Assembly: GCF_009495355.1 (NCBI RefSeq)
Contig: NZ_VZAD01000013.1
Span: forward strand, 1 to 64,000
Direction of reading: 5' to 3'
DNA: 64,000 nt
DNA from: Segatella copri
GTDB taxonomy: Bacteria > Bacteroidota > Bacteroidia > Bacteroidales > Bacteroidaceae
Part shown: positions 54,057 to 61,378 of the stretch, one piece after another
Numbering within the stretch: position 1 is the stretch's first letter
How the letters are laid out: every line of letters begins with the position of its first letter
Position numbers and translations under genes: made by a program
Notes under the pieces: model-generated
Seen by the model: the letters and a program-made list of their open reading frames with translations, nothing else
Database searches by the model: none
Told to the model about the DNA's origin: nothing

Positions 54057-55900
54057 TGAAGAAAACTTTACTTTTATTCACATGCCTTCTTGCCTTCATA
54101 GCCATGCCTGTTCTGGCACAGCAGAAAACAGTCAAGAAGCGCGTTACCTTTCAGCTCATCAAGAAGCGTGGTGCTGACGCTGCCGTAGCAGGCAAAAGAA
54201 AAGCTGCCGCAGCCGCACAGGCTGTCACCAATATCAACAACAGTGTGCTGCTGGCTTATTATCCTGCTGCCGGCTCAGGAGCAGAAGGATACGAAAACTA
54301 CTACTTGGTTCTTTCGGACAAGGAAGATGTAAGCTACAATGTCAACGAAGGACAGATCAATGCCAAAAACGCTACTGTAGCCGAGCTTGACCTTTATGCG
54401 CCAGAAGGAACAGGCATCGACCTGCCTGCAGGAACCTTCGCTGCCTCTGAAGGCAACTTGTACTACAATCCCGATCTTACTTACGTGGAGAACTTCGACG
54501 ACAAGGGTAACAGCGACGGCGTTGTGGACATAGCAAACGACATCACCGTGAGCAAGGCAGAGAACGAAGGAATCGTAACCTACACGCTCTCGTTCAGCGA
54601 TGCCAATGGAACACAGTATTCGTACGTCGGCGATATGGTATTCAACAATATGTCAGCGGGAAGCTCTGATGTATATCCTCAGATTTCGACAGACATCAAC
54701 ACCACTTTCCATGGCGGTATCGGCTACTATTACGGCAACCTCATGGATTCTAAGACCGGCAACATGGTGCTCAACCTCTACGACGGAGAGTACGACACCC
54801 AGACTGGCGGAATGACAGGCAAGGGACACGACCTCGTCATCAACCTCTACAACCGTCTCTTTGGCGACCCTAAGACCGCTACTGTCGTGCCAGGCACCTA
54901 TACCGTAGCACGCAATTTCAAGGTAGGCACTTTCTTCCCAGGTATGGAAATCGACTACAACGGCATGACTGTCGTAATGGGAACCTACGTGAAGCGCCGC
55001 AAGGCCGTGACAGGAATGGACACCGACTACGACTACTGCTACATCACCAACGGAACCATCACCATCGCCGACGGCGAGAAAGAGGGAACCTTCGACATTA
55101 CCGTAGACTGCACCACCGACCGCGGACACAAGGTGACAGGCACAGCCAAGGGCATCTCGTTCATCTACTACGATCAGTCGGAGAAAGACGACAAGGACGT
55201 TGACTCCAACCTCGAGGAGGATGTACATCTCAAGTTCGACCGCGTGGAGAAGTCACGCATCTACTCGCTCGGCGTGCAGAACGGTGTTCAGGTATTCTCT
55301 GTCGACCTCGGTTCGCCAAGCGGCAAGGACGACCAAGACTATACTGGTGACCAGGATCTGCTGCGCATGGAATTCCAGGCAGCCGAAGGCAGCCAGTATC
55401 TTCCCGAAGGCACATACACCCTCATGGAGGAAAGCCATCTGTGGACCAATATGTATGCTCCATTCATGATGACCCGCGGCTACTTCTATAACAACGGCGA
55501 GCGCACAGGCACACGCTACCATCACTTCCGCAAGAACCCAGACCCTGCCACCCGCTTGCCATGGGTAGTTGACAAGTGGGCAACAGTCTACTCAGGAACC
55601 GTGGGCGTAAGCAAGACCGACAACACACACTACAAGTTCGTCATCAACCTCTTCGACGGCAAAGGCTTCCAGATTACGGGCGAGTTCGACAAGGAGATGG
55701 AATACAATTACGAACCATCTTCCATCACTGGCATCGAAGGCATCAAGGCCGACTTTACCGGCAAGACCGAAATATACTCTGTTGGTGGACAACTCATGCA
55801 GACCATCGACGGCACCAAGGCTGCCAGCATCGCCAACCTGCCAAGCGGCATCTATATCGTAAAATCAAACAACAAAACCACAAAAATCGTAAAGAAATGA
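54056..55900 (+). CDS. Secreted T9SS cargo protein of unknown function
   Basis: A 614-residue protein with signal peptide MKKTLLLFTCLLAFIAMPVLAQ, a large beta-rich body containing three similar stretches about a lipocalin-like length (for example TYTVARNFKVGTFFPGMEID and GTYTLMEESHLWTNMYAPFM), and a C-terminal sorting tail (EIYSVGGQLMQTIDGTKAAS, then LPSGIYIVKSNNKTTKIVKK). The start overlaps the previous stop (TAATG) and its stop overlaps the next ATG (ATGA), so the genes are translationally coupled. I do not recognise the body domain. Confidence 0.85.
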   Translation: MKKTLLLFTCLLAFIAMPVLAQQKTVKKRVTFQLIKKRGADAAVAGKRKAAAAAQAVTNINNSVLLAYYPAAGSGAEGYENYYLVLSDKEDVSYNVNEGQINAKNATVAELDLYAPEGTGIDLPAGTFAASEGNLYYNPDLTYVENFDDKGNSDGVVDIANDITVSKAENEGIVTYTLSFSDANGTQYSYVGDMVFNNMSAGSSDVYPQISTDINTTFHGGIGYYYGNLMDSKTGNMVLNLYDGEYDTQTGGMTGKGHDLVINLYNRLFGDPKTATVVPGTYTVARNFKVGTFFPGMEIDYNGMTVVMGTYVKRRKAVTGMDTDYDYCYITNGTITIADGEKEGTFDITVDCTTDRGHKVTGTAKGISFIYYDQSEKDDKDVDSNLEEDVHLKFDRVEKSRIYSLGVQNGVQVFSVDLGSPSGKDDQDYTGDQDLLRMEFQAAEGSQYLPEGTYTLMEESHLWTNMYAPFMMTRGYFYNNGERTGTRYHHFRKNPDPATRLPWVVDKWATVYSGTVGVSKTDNTHYKFVINLFDGKGFQITGEFDKEMEYNYEPSSITGIEGIKADFTGKTEIYSVGGQLMQTIDGTKAASIANLPSGIYIVKSNNKTTKIVKK

Positions 55901-57297
55901 AAAAGTATATAGCTACAGCAGCACTCTGTCTCGCAACAGTGCTCCCCACATTCGCACAGACAAGACGCGTGATGACCGTTCACCAGAAGGACGGCACAAC
56001 CAAAGTATATAAGGTAAACAGCATAGAGAACGTCACCTTTACCGACGAGGCTCTCGCAACCCTCAGAAACCAGTGGGCATACAACGACGACGTAAAGGAT
56101 CTCAGCAAGGTAACCAAGCTGGATGCCAACGGCTCATACGTGTTTGCGCTCTATGGCAGCGACAGCGACACAAAACCTGTATTCGAGCTGACCATTCCAC
56201 AGAGTCTCATGGGTCATGAGATTACGCTTGGCTCTGACAACGCTCAGGACGTAAAGGTGGCTTACAATGGCGAGACTCCTAAGCTGACTGGTACGCTCCA
56301 GGCTAAATTCGACAAGAGCAAGAAGAACGTCACCATCACACTTGAGGCTGAGACTGCCGACTACAGCGACCTGCGTTGCAAGTGGACCAACAGCGCGTTC
56401 ACCCAGATTTACACTGCCACCAACAGCATCAAGACAACTAATGTGAACGACGTGAAGACCTATAACGTTGCTTCTGCCCTCGTGCTCAACCCAGCCACTG
56501 TAGGTGCGGCAACAACCTTCGCCTTCGGTGATGTCGAGGCTACCACAGCCGACGGTTTGCTGGCTGGCAAGATTGGCGTTGCAGTAAGCATCTCGGCTTC
56601 CAAGCTCTACAATGGAACCATCGACCTGGCTACCGATGCCGACAGCTACACCCTGAAGTACATCGACTACGCCACACGCGTCACCTACGAGAAGGTTAAG
56701 GCCGGCACTATCACCACCGCAAAGGACAAGGACGGCAAGCTCTACATCAAGATCAACGCCACCTTCGATGACAACCGTACCATCGAGTTGGAGTATTACG
56801 GTGCAACCACTTCCGTAGAGAGCCTCGACGGAATGACTCCTGCTGTGGTAAGCAACAGCTACAAGTTGTACAACCCTGACGGAAGCATCCTTATAAACCA
56901 GGACATCTGCAAGGTGCTTCTTAAGCAAAAGAGCAACATCTACACATTCTACCTTTATGGCGGCAAGTTCTCAAGCAAATTCAGCAGCGAAAAGGTAACA
57001 CTGCAGGTAGATGAGAAGTTTATCAATGCCGGAACCATCAACTTGGCTGAGCTGAAAGACGGCGACAACTTCCAGGTGAAATACTCAGACGTACAGTTGT
57101 ATTCTCCCGATGCCAAATATGGTGGATTTAACAACACTCCAGACAACGGTACATTATCCATCAAGAAAGACGCTGCCGGCAACTATGAAATCTCACTGGA
57201 TGTTGTCAACACTTATACCAACAAAAATACACCAAATGGTGCAGGCAACAAGGAGCGTTTGGTATTCAATTACAACGGAGCAGTAGAAGCATACTAA
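55897..57297 (+). CDS. Exported beta-rich protein of unknown function
   Basis: A 466-residue protein starting MKKYIATAALCLATVLPTFAQ (signal peptide). The segment VHQKDGTTKVYKVNSIENVTF is a short motif often seen at the start of Bacteroidota exported proteins. The body is repetitive and beta-rich. No type IX tail is evident, since it ends NYNGAVEAY, unlike its neighbours. The start was chosen by the signal peptide; the open frame extends further upstream inside the previous gene. The function is unknown. Confidence 0.8.
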   Translation: MKKYIATAALCLATVLPTFAQTRRVMTVHQKDGTTKVYKVNSIENVTFTDEALATLRNQWAYNDDVKDLSKVTKLDANGSYVFALYGSDSDTKPVFELTIPQSLMGHEITLGSDNAQDVKVAYNGETPKLTGTLQAKFDKSKKNVTITLEAETADYSDLRCKWTNSAFTQIYTATNSIKTTNVNDVKTYNVASALVLNPATVGAATTFAFGDVEATTADGLLAGKIGVAVSISASKLYNGTIDLATDADSYTLKYIDYATRVTYEKVKAGTITTAKDKDGKLYIKINATFDDNRTIELEYYGATTSVESLDGMTPAVVSNSYKLYNPDGSILINQDICKVLLKQKSNIYTFYLYGGKFSSKFSSEKVTLQVDEKFINAGTINLAELKDGDNFQVKYSDVQLYSPDAKYGGFNNTPDNGTLSIKKDAAGNYEISLDVVNTYTNKNTPNGAGNKERLVFNYNGAVEAY

Positions 57298-57332
57298 TAA
57301 ACAGATTAAAAAGAAAAAGTAAGAATTAAGAA

Positions 57333-59501
57333 ATGAATAAGAAAACCATTCTTATGGCATCATTCCTGCTTGTCGGCAGTTTCAGCTTTGCGCAGAAGCT
57401 GTCGCCAAGCACAAGCATGATGCTTCACGAAGCAAGAACAGCACAGAAGAAAGCCAAGGCTGCAAATGCTACCCCACAGACTGTCAGCGCATTCATCACC
57501 GTCAAGTCGCAGGATGCCATTGCCAAAATAGAGGCTCTGGGAGCCAAAGTGAACTCGCGCATCAGCGAGACACTCGTCACTGCCGACATGCCCCTGTCTG
57601 CCATCGAACCTATTTCCAATCTCGATGAGGTTGTTTCGGTTTCGGTAGGTACTGAGGCCAAACTGCTGATGGACAACGCCCGCAAACTGTTGGGCGTAGA
57701 CGAATGTCACCAAATGACAGAGAATAACGGTCCCTACACCGGCAAAGGCGTAGTCATCGGTATCGTGGACAACGGATTCCAGTACGACCATGTAGACTTT
57801 CTCAATGCCGACAAGAGCGACACTCGCATCAAGCGCGTATGGGATCAGCACGGCACTGGCAATGCTCCCGAAGGTTTCGGCTATGGAGCTGAATACAAAA
57901 CCACAGCCGAGATAAGAGCTGCAAAATATGACCTGACCAGTGGCTTCCATGCCACCCACGTATCGGGCATTGCCTCGGGCAGCGACAAGAGCACACCTTA
58001 CTACGGAGTGGCTCCCGATGCCGACCTCGTGTTCGTGAGCTTCAAGACCACCAATGCACAGATTGTAGATGGAATCAAGTATGTGTTCGACTATGCCAAG
58101 AGTGTAGGAAAGCCTGCTGTTGTCAACATCAGCCTCGGCTCACACATGGGTCCTCACGACGGCAGCTCCGACACCGATCTCTCGTTTGCCAACCTGGTTG
58201 GTCCGGGCCGCATCATCGTTGGTGCCGCAGGCAACGAAGGCCTTGACAAACTGCACGCCAGCAAGACCTTTACCGCTGCCAACAAGCAAATGAAAACCAT
58301 GTTTGCCTATGGCAGCGGACAGGCCAACAGTTCCTACAAGCAGGCTTACGTCGACATCTGGGCCGAGAAGAACTCAAAAATTTCCGTTAAGGCTGTTGTC
58401 GTAAACACACTCAACGGTAAGATTATCGCATCTTCTGACGAAGTTTCCAACGATGGTACGAAAGAAGTGAACTGGGTTGCCCCCGACGGCAGTGGCGTGG
58501 TAGTTCAAGTAGGTTTGTCGCTCCAGGAAAACCCTGTCAACGGTCGCACCAACGTGCTGCTCATGAGCCGTGCCACTTCCATCAACACTGGCTTTGCCAT
58601 CGGTGTTGTGGTGACTGGCGAGGCTGGCAAAACCGTACACATGTGGAACAATGCCGCCTCTGGCGAGTTCACCAGCTTCAAAAAGCGTGGCTGGACCGAC
58701 GGCGACACCAACTGCACAGTAGGCGAGCTGGGCGGCGAGAGTCCTGATGTCATCTCTGTAGGTTCGTTCAACTCGAAGGTACAGTACCAGCCCATCAATT
58801 TGCAGGGCACACAAAATGCTTACGGCCTCAACGAGGAGCTGACGGGTAAGTTCCTGGAGCACTCCGCCTTCTCAAGCTACGGTCCTACTGTCGATGGTCG
58901 CGTCAAACCCGACATAACAGCTCCTGGCTGCATCATCGTGTCAGCAGGTTCAAGATATTGCTCAGGATGGAGCGACGACACCAATGTCATTGCCCGCACT
59001 GGCAACGATCTCTATACCAACGACGTAGGTACTTCTATGGCTTCGCCTTACGTGGCAGGCTGCGTAGCTCTCTGGCTGCAGGCCAACCCCAACCTGACAC
59101 CTAAACAGGTGCTCGAAGTCATCGGCAACACAGCTGTCCAGAATGACGATTATATGCCAACAGGACAAATCTTCCCCAACAACACATGGGGCTATGGCCG
59201 TATCAATGCCATCAAGGGTCTGAAGCAACTGCTCGGCACAACAGGCATCGATGATGTCAAGACCACTGAGTCTATGTACCGCATCATAACCGACCGCCAG
59301 GCTCGCACCGCCACATTCTACATTGGCAGCGACAAGGGTCAGGCTCGTGTAGCCGTCTACAACCTCACTGGTCAGTTGATGTATTCTGCACCTATCAAAA
59401 GCAACGGCGAGACCATCAGTCTGTCAAGCCTGCCCCACGGCGTGTATGTATTCAAGCTGACACAGGGAAGCAACACACAGACCATCAAGTCTACATTGTA
59501 A
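57333..59501 (+). CDS. Type IX-secreted S8 family serine protease
   Basis: A 722-residue subtilase: signal peptide MNKKTILMASFLLVGSFSFA, propeptide (about 45-115, VSAFITVKSQDAIAKIEALG), then the catalytic domain with Asp146 (GIVDNGFQ), His206 (FHATHVSG) and Ser568 (GTSMASP). A long insert lies between His and Ser. The C-terminus is a sorting tail (ARVAVYNLTGQLMYSAPI to LPHGVYVFKLTQGSN). It is the last gene of the cluster, 35 bases after the previous one, and may process the other secreted products. Confidence 0.92.
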   Translation: MNKKTILMASFLLVGSFSFAQKLSPSTSMMLHEARTAQKKAKAANATPQTVSAFITVKSQDAIAKIEALGAKVNSRISETLVTADMPLSAIEPISNLDEVVSVSVGTEAKLLMDNARKLLGVDECHQMTENNGPYTGKGVVIGIVDNGFQYDHVDFLNADKSDTRIKRVWDQHGTGNAPEGFGYGAEYKTTAEIRAAKYDLTSGFHATHVSGIASGSDKSTPYYGVAPDADLVFVSFKTTNAQIVDGIKYVFDYAKSVGKPAVVNISLGSHMGPHDGSSDTDLSFANLVGPGRIIVGAAGNEGLDKLHASKTFTAANKQMKTMFAYGSGQANSSYKQAYVDIWAEKNSKISVKAVVVNTLNGKIIASSDEVSNDGTKEVNWVAPDGSGVVVQVGLSLQENPVNGRTNVLLMSRATSINTGFAIGVVVTGEAGKTVHMWNNAASGEFTSFKKRGWTDGDTNCTVGELGGESPDVISVGSFNSKVQYQPINLQGTQNAYGLNEELTGKFLEHSAFSSYGPTVDGRVKPDITAPGCIIVSAGSRYCSGWSDDTNVIARTGNDLYTNDVGTSMASPYVAGCVALWLQANPNLTPKQVLEVIGNTAVQNDDYMPTGQIFPNNTWGYGRINAIKGLKQLLGTTGIDDVKTTESMYRIITDRQARTATFYIGSDKGQARVAVYNLTGQLMYSAPIKSNGETISLSSLPHGVYVFKLTQGSNTQTIKSTL

Positions 59502-59528
59502 TCTCTCAGTCTGAGATAACTCTATCCA

Positions 59529-59569
59529 ATAGGAGGAAAACAGATCTGTTTTCCTCCTATTTTTATTTT
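59529..59569 (+). terminator. Perfect palindrome terminator after the protease gene
   Basis: Positions 59529-59560 are a perfect 32-base palindrome (AGGAGGAAAACAG and its mirror), followed by TTTTATTTT. It ends the T9SS cargo operon. Confidence 0.9.
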
Positions 59570-59593
59570 CTTACCTTTCTCAAACCTGCCTAC

Positions 59594-59746
59594 AGCCCGT
59601 GCAGCCTGTTTGGCAACTTTGGATTATTATACGCCTCAATGAGCTGATGACCAAAATCATACTCTTGACCGTCACTTAATTGTTCCATCATCAAAAAAGC
59701 CTCCTAAAGGAGTGAGATTCTCGGATTTTATTTGTACTTTTGCCAT
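59594..59746 (-). mobile_element. Remnant of an IS1380-type transposase gene
   Basis: On the minus strand from 59746, MAKVQIKSENLTPLGGFF closely resembles the start of IS1380-family transposases (typically MAKVQIKSEKLTPFGG). The frame then breaks at a T-run. In the adjoining frame MMEQLSDGQEYD continues for about 30 codons to a stop near 59594. The rest of the transposase is absent. It is decayed and not functional. Confidence 0.7.
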
Positions 59747-59882
59747 ACCATTCAGAGTTTTATTGGGCTTTTTATTGCAACACGAAGACAAGCGAAATTT
59801 CTGACATGGTCCAATCCGAGCAACATATGGTTGCTCAGGGTGCTTATAAAATAGATAAAAATATAGTGTTGCGTCAATTAGG

Positions 59883-61061
59883 GTGAAACAACTTAAAGAA
59901 AATGAAGGCATAGAGCGCAGTTTGTTGCTCGCAATGGCCGTTATAGCGGGATTGACCGTGGCTAATTGCTATTACAACCAGCCTCTTTTGGAAATGATAC
60001 GTCACGACATAGGAGTGAGCCAGCATGAGGCGAACCTCATAACCGTTGTCACACAAACAGGCTATGCACTTGGGTTGTGCTTCCTTATCCCTATGGGCGA
60101 CCTCTACTCACGCCGTCGCATAATTGTTGTGAACATGACCGTAGCAGCCATGATGGCCATAGTCATTGCTGTTGCCCACAAGGTGTGGCTTATTTGGGGA
60201 GCCTCCCTATTGTTGGGAGCCTGTTCCGTTATTCCACAATTTTTCATACCGATTGCAGGACAATATTCCGAGAAAAAAAACAAAAGCAGGAATATGGGTG
60301 TCGTTCTGTCAGGATTGCTAACCGGCATTCTCGCATCGAGAGTGGTTAGCGGTTATGTTGGCGAATGGTTGGGTTGGCGCGAAATGTTCTTCATCGCAGC
60401 TTTTGTGATGGTGCTGTGCATGGCTCTTACGCTCAAGATTATGCCACAGATAAAGAGCAACTATGTGGGCACATATAGGGGCTTGATGGCCAGCGTATTC
60501 AATATTGTGAGGAGCAATGGACGCATACGCCTTTATGCCATGCGTGCCGCCTTTAGTTTTGGCAGCATGATGGCCATTTGGTCGTGCCTTGCCTTTCGAT
60601 TGGCACAAGCTCCGTTCTTTTCTGGCAGCGAAATGGTAGGAACGTTGGGACTGTGCGGCATAGCCGGGGCTATTGCGGCAAGCGGTGTGGGCAAACTTGT
60701 GAATCGCTGGGGCATCAGAAAGATGAGTATTTATGGTGCATGCCTGCAGCTTGTGGCGTGGGCTGCGGCCTGTCTGTTTGGCGACACATTCTTGGGACTT
60801 GTTGTAGCCATCATCTTGGTAGATATAGGCTTGCAATGTCTGCAACTAAGCAATCAGAGTGGCTGCATTCAGGAGATGCCTCAAGCCTCCAACAGAGCCA
60901 ACACCATATTTATGACTACCTATTTTATAGGCGGTTCCTTTGGCACCTATTGTGCCGGATTGGCATGGACACACCATGCATGGACGGGAGTGTGCGCTGT
61001 GGGAGCTATCCTGGCTGCAATCTCGCTATGTATAACATGTTTTAACCGGAAGAGGATTTAA
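59883..61061 (+). CDS. MFS transporter
   Basis: A 392-residue 12-helix major facilitator of the drug/metabolite efflux type. The N-terminal MAVIAGLTVANCYYNQPLLEMIRHDIGVS and the GDLYSRRRIIVVNM loop (between helices 2 and 3) are typical. It probably starts at GTG 59883; an internal ATG at codon 18 is possible. It lies next to an IS1380 remnant, and its composition is slightly unlike the flanking genes, so transfer is possible. The substrate is unknown. Confidence 0.85.
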   Translation: MKQLKENEGIERSLLLAMAVIAGLTVANCYYNQPLLEMIRHDIGVSQHEANLITVVTQTGYALGLCFLIPMGDLYSRRRIIVVNMTVAAMMAIVIAVAHKVWLIWGASLLLGACSVIPQFFIPIAGQYSEKKNKSRNMGVVLSGLLTGILASRVVSGYVGEWLGWREMFFIAAFVMVLCMALTLKIMPQIKSNYVGTYRGLMASVFNIVRSNGRIRLYAMRAAFSFGSMMAIWSCLAFRLAQAPFFSGSEMVGTLGLCGIAGAIAASGVGKLVNRWGIRKMSIYGACLQLVAWAAACLFGDTFLGLVVAIILVDIGLQCLQLSNQSGCIQEMPQASNRANTIFMTTYFIGGSFGTYCAGLAWTHHAWTGVCAVGAILAAISLCITCFNRKRI

Positions 61062-61127
61062 GTCTTGACTGTCCTAAAAATCTACAACCTACACTATTTT
61101 TGATATTTTGTACACCTTATTATATAT

Positions 61128-61175
61128 AGGGGCGAGACTGCAAAGATGCAATCTCGCCCTAACTTGTTTTTACTC
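61128..61175 (+). terminator. Second GGGGCGA hairpin
   Basis: GGGCGAGA pairs with TCTCGCCC and TGCA with TGCA around an AAGA loop, followed by AACTTGTTTTTAC. It is related to 53219-53262 and probably ends MFS transcription. Confidence 0.75.
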
Positions 61176-61219
61176 AAATTTCGCATGTTCTATAACTTCC
61201 CCATTTGCGAAAGTTGAGT
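61172..61219. repeat. TTTCGCATG element, full-length copy
   Basis: ACTCAAATTTCGCA faces TTGCGAAAGTTGAGT in inverted orientation around TGTTCTATAACTTCCCCAT. This is the clearest copy of the element also seen at 16296, 35733 and 21897. Confidence 0.6.
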
Positions 61220-61281
61220 AACATTATCAAAAAATAAGGGTGATATGTCAGAAAATCAAGCTAAATCAAGTTCTTTTAAAC

Positions 61282-61289
61282 TACTTTTG
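61282..61289 (+). promoter_or_regulatory. -7 element for the SusC-like gene
   Basis: TACTTTTG fits the consensus, 90 bases before the ATG. No clear -33 box. Confidence 0.4.
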
Positions 61290-61378
61290 TACGCAATTAG
61301 AAACTATAGCTAAAACGATACTTCTTTCTGAAGGAAGCATTCAACATAATTATTTCACCTAAACCTAACAACAAGCAA

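Noticed and set aside
55576..55896. Upstream extension of the exported protein gene at 55897
   Set aside because: It overlaps the previous gene and precedes an obvious signal peptide.
59672..59911. 79-codon minus-strand open frame taken as a gene
   Set aside because: Only the last 24 codons match a transposase start; the remainder is the upstream untranslated end of the IS remnant.
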